Shown: positions 9,009 to 18,028 of the stretch, piece by piece
Numbering within the stretch: position 1 is the stretch's first letter
Layout: each line of letters starts with the position of its first letter
From: Planktomarina sp.
GTDB taxonomy: Bacteria; Pseudomonadota; Alphaproteobacteria; Rhodobacterales; Rhodobacteraceae
Assembly: GCA_020630015.1 (NCBI GenBank)
Contig: JAHDCF010000009.1
Coordinates: 21,150-85,149, forward strand
Direction: 5' to 3'
Length of the DNA stretch: 64,000 bases
Notes under the pieces: generated by a model
Databases searched by the model: none
The model's input: only the letters and a program-made list of their open reading frames with translations
Told to the model about the DNA's origin: nothing
Position numbers and translations under genes: made by a program

Positions 9009-10354
9009 AGCCAAATGTCCGACGTGCAATCCCCACCGGGATACCGCGCTTCGTGGCACCGGCTTGGGCCATTGGGTTCCTTGCCAAAATCGACAATGAA
9101 ATCTGGGTTGATCGACATACCACCGTTCACGGGGTCGCAATCAATTTGCACCATCACACCCCCCTTGGTGCGGATATCAGGGTAGAATTGGTTGTCCCAT
9201 GTGGAAAACAGGCTGGTCGTCACATAAAGGCGCGTCCCATCCAGCGACAGTTGGAACATCTGCGGTCCACCGGCCACATCAACCCCGTTCACGGTGGGGG
9301 CCTTACCCAGCAAACCGCCCATGAACACCTGCCCGGTCAGCACCGGATTGTGGGGATCGGAAATATCGTATTGCCGCATATCCCCGTGCAGCCAATTGTT
9401 CAGGTACAGATATTTGTCATCCATCGAAATCAGGATGGCTGACATCACCCCGGGCAAAGGAATCGGCCAATCGGGGTGCATCTCGTTTTCAACGTCGATG
9501 ATTTTTTCCCACTGCCATGTGTCCCCGTCTTTCCACCAGTGGATCACATTGGTGGACAGGGCCGCGCCGCAAAACCCATGGGTGCTGTCTGGGTTGTGGT
9601 GGAACTTCACTTCCAAGGGCAAAAGCCCGTCTTCGCCCAGATAAAAACTTTCCACCGGTTCGCGTTTTTCAAAATCCCAAAAGTGCAGTTCACGCCCGTA
9701 TTTCAGGTGGCCCACTTCTTCCAGATCGAACCCCGGCATGAACGTGTTTGGCGCGGCCCATTCAGAACTGACCATCACATTGTGGCGTGGCTGATACCAA
9801 AAGTCATAGCCGAACTTGATATCCCCCATGGAATTTTCCCAGCGTCCCTGAATTTCAAAATCTTTGTTCAGGTGCAGGTATCCACCCGGGGCGTCGCCTT
9901 TGGCATCCCCCAACATCGAAATGATGATTTCAGACCCAAGGCAATGCACCGTGTGGGGGCCGGACAGGTTGGTTTTTGATTTGATTTCCGCCCCGTCAAT
10001 CACTTTGTGCAGCCGCGGCGCGCGCGGGTCTGTGGCGGTGTCCACGACGTGAATGTTGTTGGACCGCACGCCCGGCAACAGAAGGTATTTGCGCGACATT
10101 GACCCGTCATCGAAACACGATGAACAGGCATTCCACCCCATGTGGTGCAATTCGTCCCCAATGCCGGGCATTTCCAAACGGTGGATCACTTGGGAATATG
10201 TCGGGCTGTCGGGATCAACGTCCACCGTGGCAAGGTAATCGGGTTTTTGAATGCCTGTGCCGGTGTAAATCGCGATGGTGTAGAGCAGCTTTTCGCGCGG
10301 TGCTGCGATGGCATCTTGGGGGCTGGCGTATCCTGGACCGCAACATTCTGACAT
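9005..10354 (-). CDS. Selenium-binding protein SBP56 family (methanethiol oxidase family)
   Basis: MSECCGPGYASPQDAIAAPREKLLYTIAIYTGTG, HHMGWNACSSCFDDGSMSRKYLLLPG, LSLDGTRLYVTTSLFSTWDNQFYPDI. Confidence 0.95.
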   Translation of the reverse strand: MSECCGPGYASPQDAIAAPREKLLYTIAIYTGTGIQKPDYLATVDVDPDSPTYSQVIHRLEMPGIGDELHHMGWNACSSCFDDGSMSRKYLLLPGVRSNNIHVVDTATDPRAPRLHKVIDGAEIKSKTNLSGPHTVHCLGSEIIISMLGDAKGDAPGGYLHLNKDFEIQGRWENSMGDIKFGYDFWYQPRHNVMVSSEWAAPNTFMPGFDLEEVGHLKYGRELHFWDFEKREPVESFYLGEDGLLPLEVKFHHNPDSTHGFCGAALSTNVIHWWKDGDTWQWEKIIDVENEMHPDWPIPLPGVMSAILISMDDKYLYLNNWLHGDMRQYDISDPHNPVLTGQVFMGGLLGKAPTVNGVDVAGGPQMFQLSLDGTRLYVTTSLFSTWDNQFYPDIRTKGGVMVQIDCDPVNGGMSINPDFIVDFGKEPNGPSRCHEARYPGGDCTSDIWL

Positions 10355-10446
10355 TTTATTCCCCCGCTTCGCTGGCAATTCTACAATCAAGTTCGGCCTG
10401 TCTAAACCCATTTCTTGATCAATTCACCAACAATAAATCCAAAACC

Positions 10447-10463
10447 CGAAGTCGGCGACTTCG
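10447..10463. promoter_or_regulatory. Short perfect inverted repeat upstream of the SBP56 operon (possible operator)
   Basis: CGAAGTCG-G-CGACTTCG about 95 bp 5' of the SBP56 start. Confidence 0.3.
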
Positions 10464-10551
10464 AGCTTTAGTTTAGAGGTTTTTCAAAGTGGAAACTATC
10501 CACAGGCGGCGGATACCGTCATTTTGCGGCTTTAGCATTTCTTCGGTGAAG

Positions 10552-10869
10552 TCAGTTTTGTTCGTTTGCCTTGAAAATTACCCGGCCACGTTGGGCAATG
10601 ATTTTGGGTTCACCCGTAACAGGATGGAAATACCCCTCAACGCGTTTTCCTTCGGGTGTGTTTCCATACACTTCCCAACAGCCACCATCTTCTTTGACAA
10701 AGCGCACAACCCATCCCTGCCCTTCCAATTTTTCAGTCAACGCTTCTTTGCTGATCCATTCGGATTTCAATGTTGTTTCACACTGATACAACCCCGTCGC
10801 AGATGCGCAGAATGGCAGCACAAATGCGATTGCAGTAAGGGACGGAAATTTCAAAAAGTGCATGATCAA
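10552..10869 (-). CDS. Small exported PepSY-like protein
   Basis: Signal peptide, ISKEALTEKLEGQGWVVRFVKEDGGCWEVYGNTPEGKRVEGYFHPVTGEP; overlaps upstream membrane gene by 4 nt. Confidence 0.7.
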   Translation of the reverse strand: MIMHFLKFPSLTAIAFVLPFCASATGLYQCETTLKSEWISKEALTEKLEGQGWVVRFVKEDGGCWEVYGNTPEGKRVEGYFHPVTGEPKIIAQRGRVIFKANEQN

Positions 10870-11480
10870 GCCTCTTGTTTTTTACCGATACGACGGCGAG
10901 TGTTGTGAAAAATTCGATATGCTTCGAGACCTGCCAAGGGGACAAAATGAACCAGTGCTGGTCCGAAATTGTTGTGCACAAAAATCCAATGCAACAGGGT
11001 TGCAAAAGCGGCGACATACACCGTCCTTTGAAGTGTTTTCCACCTTGCGCCCATTTTGCGGACGGCCCTGTCTGTGGATGTCACTGCCAATGGTATAAAA
11101 ATCAACATTGCCAACCAGCCGGTCCAAATCCCTAAGGCAAGGAATTCGCCCAAAATCGCCTGCAAACTTCCCATATCAAGGATATATAGCAGCGTGTGAA
11201 ACAGGGCATAAAAGAACGCCGCCATCCCAAAGTATCGACGTCGCTTCATCATCCATCGCCAAAAGGCTGCGTTTGGAAAAATCATCCGCAAAGGCGTAAT
11301 AATCATCGTGATAATCAAAAAACGGGCGCTGAATTCACCCGTTGGATGCAACAACGCCTCGGTGACAGGCTGGCCATTTTCACCGGGCGTACCCGCGATC
11401 AAGGCCGCAATCATCGGGATTGATGGAATTGCCAACAATCCCCATAAAAAATAACGATGATCAATGATGGGTTTCAACAT
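10866..11480 (-). CDS. Ferric-reductase-like / MsrQ-like transmembrane heme protein
   Basis: Six TM-like segments, HPTGEFSARFLIITMIITPLRMIFP, RRRYFGMAAFFYALFHTLLYILD, WKTLQRTVYVAAFATLLHWIFVHN. Confidence 0.8.
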   Translation of the reverse strand: MLKPIIDHRYFLWGLLAIPSIPMIAALIAGTPGENGQPVTEALLHPTGEFSARFLIITMIITPLRMIFPNAAFWRWMMKRRRYFGMAAFFYALFHTLLYILDMGSLQAILGEFLALGIWTGWLAMLIFIPLAVTSTDRAVRKMGARWKTLQRTVYVAAFATLLHWIFVHNNFGPALVHFVPLAGLEAYRIFHNTRRRIGKKQEA

Positions 11481-11560
11481 TTCCGACCTGCCTTTTTATT
11501 TACATGACGATTGAACGATCGGGCGGTAAATTTCCGTCGCAATTTTTGAATATTTCGAGC

Positions 11561-12091
11561 TCAGGGGGTCTGCCCTGTGACATATGCGTAAGAAGACTTG
11601 ACCAATTGGACGACGACATCCAATTGCGCGGCATCTGTGGGCGTGTAAATCATTACAAATCCAGCCCATTCTTCACGACGTGAAGCCCAAGGATGGGAAA
11701 TCGCCCACCCTTTGGCGATGGCCTCATGGGCAAGGGCCGGTTCAAGGGATGCGTGCAAACTTCCATTGGGATGCAGATGCGCAAATTCACGACCACCAAC
11801 GATGGCTTTCGGATGGGCCAATTTCAAATCTGGTTGCAGCTGAAACCCAACCGCCCCAGGCATCGACAATCGCGTTTCACCCAATTGAACACCGGGCAAT
11901 TGCGCCACGTGTTCCAAAAGGGCATTTGACAATTCAGGAACAGGTTTTGCCCCGATTTGCACATGGGGAATACGCGTGGTGGTTTCGGGGCGATCCCCCG
12001 TACGCAAAGGAAGATCCGCCGCAATCACAAATGACGCGGTGAAGGTCAGTATCACAGTCCAGAATGCAGTTGCCGTTCTTGGATAATTCAT
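11561..12091 (-). CDS. Exported luciferase-domain (DUF5519-like) protein
   Basis: Signal peptide; LPGVQLGETRLSMPGAVGFQL..GGREFAHLHPNGSLHASLEPALAHEAIAKGWAISHPWASRREEWAGFVMIYTPTDAAQLDVV. Confidence 0.65.
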   Translation of the reverse strand: MNYPRTATAFWTVILTFTASFVIAADLPLRTGDRPETTTRIPHVQIGAKPVPELSNALLEHVAQLPGVQLGETRLSMPGAVGFQLQPDLKLAHPKAIVGGREFAHLHPNGSLHASLEPALAHEAIAKGWAISHPWASRREEWAGFVMIYTPTDAAQLDVVVQLVKSSYAYVTGQTP

Positions 12092-12141
12092 GCCGAAACT
12101 CCTTATTCCGATTGGGCATCATGAAACTTGATGCCAAAAAC

Positions 12142-12170
12142 AGGCACACCAATGCAGGATTGGTGTGCCT
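12142..12170 (-). terminator. Rho-independent terminator downstream of the SnoaL-like pair
   Basis: AGGCACACCAAT-GCAGG-ATTGGTGTGCCT, 12 bp perfect stem followed on the minus strand by GTTTTTGG. Confidence 0.85.
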
Positions 12171-12182
12171 TTACGTGGGGCG

Positions 12183-12677
12183 TTACTTGCCGTGATATGC
12201 ATTGCTGACGGCAAAGCTGTCTTCGAACCAATGCCAAAGAACCACTTTACCGTCGCGAACCTTCGCACGAAGGGCAAAGGAAAAATCACCAATTTCAGAC
12301 CCAGATTTCGTCGTGATACCGTTCATTTTTCCAAACACGGCGACCGTATCACCAAAGGCAAATTGATCTTCATTCACCCATTTTGTTGTTTGATAGTTCG
12401 CGCCGAAAACACCAAGGAATCCAAGAATGGCTTCTTTACCTTCCCAAGGGCCAATCCAAGGCATGGCGCTGTCGCCTTCGTTATGCCAGACCATATCGTC
12501 AGCCATCAAACCGACCATGGTCTCCATATCACCACTTCCCATCGCACCCATAAAGGCCATGACCGTGTCAAAGGTTGCTTGGCTTTCTGCATCCATGCTG
12601 GAGGCAGATGCAGGCGTGATCAAAGCGGCACCGGTCGCAGAAGCTGCAGCAGCCGCAAGTAACTTTCTTCTTTGCAT
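12183..12677 (-). CDS. SnoaL-like / NTF2-fold exported protein
   Basis: MQRRKLLAAAAASATGAALITPASA signal-like N-terminus; VMAFMGAMGSGDMETMVGLMADDMVWHNEGDSAMPWIGPWEGKEAILGFLG. Confidence 0.8.
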   Translation of the reverse strand: MQRRKLLAAAAASATGAALITPASASSMDAESQATFDTVMAFMGAMGSGDMETMVGLMADDMVWHNEGDSAMPWIGPWEGKEAILGFLGVFGANYQTTKWVNEDQFAFGDTVAVFGKMNGITTKSGSEIGDFSFALRAKVRDGKVVLWHWFEDSFAVSNAYHGK

Positions 12678-12702
12678 GAGATTTCCTTTCAACCGCTAAT
12701 TG

Positions 12703-13182
12703 TTATTTACCAGACAGTTGCTGAATGGCCCCTGCCCAATCTTCGATGTGATATGTGCGAACGATTTTGCCATCAGATAATTCATGGATATCTATGGTCA
12801 TGATATCGAAGCTGCGGCCTTGCCCATCTACACCAAATAGTGGTGCAACTGGTGTGCCTGTTGCGCGGCTGCGAACTGTTACGAAATCACCTGCCACATG
12901 CATGTCTTGGACAGCCCATTCCAAATCTGGGATCAACTTCGAAAAACCGCCGACTTGGCCCAAAAAGCCATCGCGCATTTTATTTTTACCTGAATAGTTG
13001 CCAATGCTTTCCCAATCATCTGATGTCACATCAGTGAAAGCTGCAGCATGGCTCGCAGATCCGGGATTGCTTAGCAAATCGTAAAAAACCTGCACTGTTT
13101 CTTTGCTGCCAGCAAAAACTGAGGAGGCAAAGGAAAACGCTGCAACCGAAGATGCAGCAACGAGTTTCAAAGCGGTGTTCAT
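12703..13182 (-). CDS. SnoaL-like ester-cyclase-type exported protein
   Basis: MNTALKLVAASSVAAFSFASSVFAG signal peptide; DGFLGQVGGFSKLIPDLEWAVQDMHVAGDFVTVRSRATGTPVAPLFGVDGQGRSFDIMTIDIHELSDGKIVRTYHIEDW. Confidence 0.82.
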   Translation of the reverse strand: MNTALKLVAASSVAAFSFASSVFAGSKETVQVFYDLLSNPGSASHAAAFTDVTSDDWESIGNYSGKNKMRDGFLGQVGGFSKLIPDLEWAVQDMHVAGDFVTVRSRATGTPVAPLFGVDGQGRSFDIMTIDIHELSDGKIVRTYHIEDWAGAIQQLSGK

Positions 13183-13309
13183 GAATTTTACTCCGTTATG
13201 TTCATTTTGAATGGGCATATCGCCAATCCATTCCGGAGATTTAACCGACACCTGATAAAATCATAAGATGCGTTGAATTAATTTGATTGTTCGTTTATTT
13301 CGAATAATC

Positions 13310-14185
13310 ATGATTGATAGATTACGCCAAATGGCCATATTTGCCAAAACCATAGACCATGGTTCTTTTCGCGGCGCAGCGAGAGAACTTAATCTTTCAC
13401 CATCTGTCATCAGCCATCATATTTCACAACTTGAAGAACATCTTGGTGTTGCGCTTTTATATCGATCCACGCGCAACCTTACCCTGACCCAAGAAGGTGA
13501 AAAGCTTTTGGCGGCGACGCGAAAAATGCTTGAGGCCGTGGAAGGTGAACTGACAGATCTGGCGGCATCTGCAGGTGAACCCAGTGGATCGCTTAGGGTG
13601 ACTTTGCCATCCGTTTTGACACATTCGAACCTATTGCAAAAAATGGCGCATTTCTCGGTTTTGTATCCAAGAATACAAATATCGCTTGATGTATCAGATC
13701 AACGAAAAGATCTTATTAATGATGGTTTCGATCTGGCCATCAGGATGGGAGCGAAAGCAAAAAATTCTGCGAACACACGAAAGCTTTTCACTGTCACAAG
13801 AAAGCTTGTCGCATCAAAAAGTTACCTAAACCATAATCCCCCGGTCACTGAACCCGAAGATCTGAAAAACCTTTCTTGGATCACCTTATTGCCAGCGCAG
13901 AACACACCTCATGTCTTTACCCATTTGGACGGAAGATCTGTAAAGATTTCCCCCAACACGCAAATCTCCACTAACGACGTGCAGTCCTCTTTTCAGCTGG
14001 CCAAGCACGGCGCGGGCATAACAATAACGCCTGACTTTCTGGTCGCGCAAAATTTTGAATCTGAAGAAATGTCAATTATCTTGCCTGATTGGAAATTACA
14101 GGCCGTCAAAGTGTTTGCGGCTTGGCCGGTGAACGCGCCCAAAGATGGTTTGATACATCTTCTGCTCAATCATCTTGGCAACTAA
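13310..14185 (+). CDS. LysR-family transcriptional regulator
   Basis: MIDRLRQMAIFAKTIDHGSFRGAARELNLSPSVISHHISQLEEHLGVALLYRSTRNLTLTQEG. Confidence 0.95.
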   Translation: MIDRLRQMAIFAKTIDHGSFRGAARELNLSPSVISHHISQLEEHLGVALLYRSTRNLTLTQEGEKLLAATRKMLEAVEGELTDLAASAGEPSGSLRVTLPSVLTHSNLLQKMAHFSVLYPRIQISLDVSDQRKDLINDGFDLAIRMGAKAKNSANTRKLFTVTRKLVASKSYLNHNPPVTEPEDLKNLSWITLLPAQNTPHVFTHLDGRSVKISPNTQISTNDVQSSFQLAKHGAGITITPDFLVAQNFESEEMSIILPDWKLQAVKVFAAWPVNAPKDGLIHLLLNHLGN

Positions 14186-14398
14186 TCAAACGCGACACGC
14201 AAAGGGCCGCGTTTGCTTTGGTCACCTATTTGAGGGTCTAATGCTTTGCATACGTACATTCTGTCCCTGACATTATTTCGACCAACGCAGTCAAAACAGC
14301 CAGTGATCCCAGGTCAGTATTGTTGTTAGCAATCTCCCAAGGCTTCTAGCGCCCCCACGGAAGATCGGTGGGGCCAATACTGCCCCCATCCCGTTCAC

Positions 14399-15931
14399 TC
14401 ATGATACACCACCGAATTTAACCCCAGACAAATCAGCCATATCTTTCTTCCAGGTAATCAAATCTGTGTGGTTGAATTTGGACAAATGATCATGGCCGCA
14501 TGCCCTGGCCATGACGCCCATCAATTCGACGCTGGCCCCGAAGAAACGTGAAAGCTTTTCCGCGCCAACCTGAACATTCAACAATTTCCGTAATTCTGGT
14601 TTTTGGGTTGCAACCCCAACCGGGCAATTGTTGGTGTCACACATGCGCGTCGCGATACAGCCAACTGCCTGCATGGCAGAGTTACTGATGGCAATTGCAT
14701 CGGCACCAAGTGCCATGGCCTTGCAGAAATCCTCTGGCAGCCTCAAACCGCCTGTGATCACCAAGGTTACTTCCCCACCGGTGCGGTTGTCCAAATGCCT
14801 GCGGGCACGCGCCAAGGCAGGGATTGTGGGGACAGAGATGTTGTTGCGGAAAATGAGCGGCGCCGCCCCCGTTCCGCCCCCACGGCCGTCCAAAATAATG
14901 TAATCTGCGCTTGCTTCTAGGGCGAAATCGATATCATCTTCGATGTGGTTGGCGGACAGTTTGAAACCAATTGGGATGCCACCGGACCTTTCCCGCACTT
15001 CATCCGCCAATTTCTTGAAATCTGCAGGCGTGTGAAGATCTGGAAAAGTCGGGGGTGAAATCGCGCTGTTGCCCGGTTCCAATCCACGAACCTCCGCGAT
15101 TTTTCCTAGCACTTTATCACCCGGAAGATGCCCCCCGGTTCCCGTTTTGGCCCCCTGTCCACCTTTAAAATGAAATGCTTGAACCTTTTCCACCAGTTCT
15201 GGTTTCCAACCAAACTTCGCAGAAGCAAGTTCATAAAAATAACGCGAGTTTTCGGCCTGTTCTTCTGGAAGCATGCCCCCTTCGCCAGAACAAATTCCTG
15301 TTCCCGCCATTTCTGCCCCGCGTGACAAAGCGGTTTTGGCTTCTTCTGACAACGCGCCGTAGCTCATGTCAGAGACAAACAGCGGAATGTTTAATTTCAA
15401 TGGTTTAGCTGCGCGCGCGCCGATGATCACATCTGATCCCACCTCGACTTCGTCCATCAAAGGTTTACGTGCCATTTGCGCCGGCAACATTTGGATATCA
15501 TCCCAATGGGGCAAATCCTTACGTGGCACACCCATGGCCCCCATTTCACCGTGATGCCCAAGCTTTGAAAGGCCTTCCCGCGCCAGCTGATGAATATAGG
15601 CAACCGTTGGTTCTTCAGGTGTGGGTGTGGCGACGGGAACATCGCTGGTGGGTTCCGGTGCGGGATCGCCAATGTCGCGGTCCCCGAGGGAAGCGTGAGT
15701 GCCGTCGCAGAAGGGTTGGTTGGCGGTGCCTTTGCATTGGCATAGGGCGGCACTTCCATCCTTTTCGGCCTGAAACTTGACCGGAGAAAGGCCCGTTCCC
15801 GCATGCGATCCATCACAAAATGGCTGATTTTTAGACCGGCCACATCGGCACCAGAAATAGTCTTTGCCTTTTTCAAGATCGACCATTTTGGGTGCCTTGG
15901 CGGCGATGATGGGAACTGCTTTTTCAGTCAC
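14399..15931 (-). CDS. Fusion: two CDGSH iron-sulfur domains plus glutamate-synthase-like FMN-binding domain
   Basis: CRCGRSKNQPFCDGSH and CQCKGTANQPFCDGTH, then GltS-like LFVSDMSYGALSEEAKTALSRGAEMAGT..CSGEGG..GGQGAKTGTGGHLPGDKV..CIATRMCDTNNCPVGVATQ. Confidence 0.92.
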   Translation of the reverse strand: MTEKAVPIIAAKAPKMVDLEKGKDYFWCRCGRSKNQPFCDGSHAGTGLSPVKFQAEKDGSAALCQCKGTANQPFCDGTHASLGDRDIGDPAPEPTSDVPVATPTPEEPTVAYIHQLAREGLSKLGHHGEMGAMGVPRKDLPHWDDIQMLPAQMARKPLMDEVEVGSDVIIGARAAKPLKLNIPLFVSDMSYGALSEEAKTALSRGAEMAGTGICSGEGGMLPEEQAENSRYFYELASAKFGWKPELVEKVQAFHFKGGQGAKTGTGGHLPGDKVLGKIAEVRGLEPGNSAISPPTFPDLHTPADFKKLADEVRERSGGIPIGFKLSANHIEDDIDFALEASADYIILDGRGGGTGAAPLIFRNNISVPTIPALARARRHLDNRTGGEVTLVITGGLRLPEDFCKAMALGADAIAISNSAMQAVGCIATRMCDTNNCPVGVATQKPELRKLLNVQVGAEKLSRFFGASVELMGVMARACGHDHLSKFNHTDLITWKKDMADLSGVKFGGVS

Positions 15932-16296
15932 GGTTGTAATCTCCAGTCTATGTGCACAGCACTTGGGTTGTTAGGTTTAAATTCCAAGTCATTGTTTTTA
16001 TTTCCTTTTCAACACCGTTCGATGAATAAATTCGCCCGAACGCCTGATTGAAAATATACGCAAAAAGCGCCAAAAACCGGCCCGAAATTTCGCCCCTTTT
16101 GCTGCAAATATTCGATAAATCAGGGCACCCGAATAGATCATTTTTATCAATTTCACTGTTCGGAATAATTGATCAATCACCGACACAAACACCGATTTTA
16201 CCCATGCAATCAGGCACACCTAAAATCACAGGGATCGCCCCAGCGCACGGTGCATTAAGATTTGCCAATCAAGGGCCGAAATGGGGCGCACAACCC

Positions 16297-16326
16297 GTAC
16301 ACACCCCGTACACAACTTGTACACAG
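16297..16326. repeat. Three GTACACA heptamers at 11 bp spacing
   Basis: GTACACAC CCC GTACACAA CTT GTACACAG at 16297, 16308, 16319. Confidence 0.7.
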
Positions 16327-16388
16327 GCCGGGAATTTCCCCGAAAAACCCAAATCGTTAACAAAACCGCGCAAAGTATTGCGAAAGTG

Positions 16389-17174
16389 TTAATCCGCCCA
16401 GCGCGCTTTCGTTTTGCTTAAGAATGCCTGAATGCCATGGGCGGCTTCTTCGCCTTCCCAAGTATCGGCCAAACGGCGAATGGTATCATCAATAATTTGA
16501 TCATCGATGCGGGGCCCCAAGGCACGGGCCAAAGCCTTGGCCTCGCCAACCGCCTTTGGGGCGACGGTAAGATAAGGATCAATCTCTGCCGCGATTGCCG
16601 CGTCCAATTGATCGGCCGCAACAACATGCGACACGATCCCAAGCCGTAAGGCCGATTGTGCATCAAACACGCGCGACGACATAAAAACCTGTCGGGCATT
16701 CGCCTCACCCATGCGGGCAAGGACATAAGGACCAATGGTTGCGGGGATCAATCCAAGGCGGGTTTCGGTAAAACCAAATTTGGTATCATCGGCTGCAAGT
16801 GTCACGTCACACACACAGGCCAAACCAACGCCACCGCCAAAGGCCCCGCCATGTACGCGACCAATCAGTGGTGTGGGCATTTCATTTAAGGCTTGGAACA
16901 TTTCCGCCAATTTGCGGGCCTCGCGCATACGGGTTGGGCGGTCGGCCTCGATCTGGGCTTTCATCCACGTCAAATCCCCACCCGCGCAAAAAACCTTGCC
17001 TTCCCCTGACAGAACGATGGCACGGGTTTCGGGGCTGTGGCCCAGACCATTTGCCAATTCGGTCAAATCCGAAATCATTTGGCCTGACAGAGCGTTGCGT
17101 GTCTTTGGCGCGTTCAGACGCACATCGGCAACCCCACGCCCATCAACCGTCACATTCAAAGTTTCAAAGTTCAT
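16389..17174 (-). CDS. liuC: Enoyl-CoA hydratase, methylglutaconyl-CoA hydratase type
   Basis: VADVRLNAPKTRNALSGQMISDL..LSGEGKVFCAGGDLTWMK..GGAFGGGVGLACVCDV..FTETRLGLIPATI; position in liu cluster. Confidence 0.9.
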   Translation of the reverse strand: MNFETLNVTVDGRGVADVRLNAPKTRNALSGQMISDLTELANGLGHSPETRAIVLSGEGKVFCAGGDLTWMKAQIEADRPTRMREARKLAEMFQALNEMPTPLIGRVHGGAFGGGVGLACVCDVTLAADDTKFGFTETRLGLIPATIGPYVLARMGEANARQVFMSSRVFDAQSALRLGIVSHVVAADQLDAAIAAEIDPYLTVAPKAVGEAKALARALGPRIDDQIIDDTIRRLADTWEGEEAAHGIQAFLSKTKARWAD

Positions 17175-18028
17175 GAGACCCCCTTCAATGTGCGGGCAAA
17201 GGCAACACAATCTGATAACCGTTTCATATCAATACCAGTTTGAAAATCTTGTTCATGCAACCGCGCGACCACAGCTTCGGTGGCCACATTCCCCTGCGCA
17301 CCGGGTGCAAAAGGGCATCCCCCCAATCCGGCGACAGAGCTGTCGAAAACGCGTATCCCCTTGGCCAAGCTGACGTCGATATTATCCAACGCGTGGTGGT
17401 GGGTGTCATGAAAATGCCCGGCCAGTTTGGCCACCGGCACTTGATCAGCAACCACAGACAACATCGCATCAATCCGATCTGGGGTTCCGGTTCCGATTGT
17501 ATCCCCCAAGCTGACTTGATAGCACCCCAAGTCGATCAATCGCGCCGCCACCGTGGCCACCTGCGCGGGATCGGTTGGCCCATCAAAGGGGCAATCCGCG
17601 ACACACGACACATACCCCCGCACAGGCAATCCGTGCTGAGACGCCATTTCCAACACAGGTGCAAAGCGATCAAAGCTTTCTGCGATGGAACAATTTATGT
17701 TCTTTTGGCTGAACCCTTCGGAGGCAGAGGCAAAGATTGCCACCTCATCGACATTCGAGGACATGGCGGCGCGCAGGCCCTGAAGGTTTGGTGTTAATGC
17801 CGTATAAGACACCCCCGGTTTCCGGGCGATCTGTTCCATCACTTTGGCCGCATCCGCCATTTGCGGCACCCATTTTGGGCTTACAAAACTTGTCGCCTCT
17901 ATGAACGCAAAGCCGCAATCCGATAACAGGTTGATCAGCTTTACTTTCTGATCGGTCGCAACAAAGCCCTTTTCGTTTTGCAGCCCATCTCGCGCGGACA
18001 TTTCAAACAGGGTAACATGATCAGTCAT
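17171..18028 (-). CDS. liuE: Hydroxymethylglutaryl-CoA lyase
   Basis: MTDHVTLFEMSARDGLQNEKGFVATDQKVKLINLLSDCGFAFIEATSFVSPKWVPQMADA..GLGGCPFAPGAQGNVATEAV. Confidence 0.96.
   Translation of the reverse strand: MTDHVTLFEMSARDGLQNEKGFVATDQKVKLINLLSDCGFAFIEATSFVSPKWVPQMADAAKVMEQIARKPGVSYTALTPNLQGLRAAMSSNVDEVAIFASASEGFSQKNINCSIAESFDRFAPVLEMASQHGLPVRGYVSCVADCPFDGPTDPAQVATVAARLIDLGCYQVSLGDTIGTGTPDRIDAMLSVVADQVPVAKLAGHFHDTHHHALDNIDVSLAKGIRVFDSSVAGLGGCPFAPGAQGNVATEAVVARLHEQDFQTGIDMKRLSDCVAFARTLKGVS

Noticed and set aside
9053-9979. Several plus-strand ORFs of 116-167 aa opposite SBP56
   Set aside because: Shadow ORFs antisense to a well-supported coding gene; translations show no family features.
12165-12662. 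165 aa plus-strand ORF opposite the SnoaL-like gene
   Set aside because: Antisense to a gene with signal peptide and recognised fold; composition is typical of a shadow ORF.
14188-14373. AAACGCG..CGCGTTT and GCCCCCAC..GTGGGGC hairpins between lysR and the CDGSH-GltS gene as terminators
   Set aside because: Plausible, but stems are short and lack a U tract; not strong enough to list as features.
16048-16392. 114 aa ORF in the liuC-gltS gap
   Set aside because: Low-complexity translation without domain features; better explained as non-coding region containing the GTACACA iterons.
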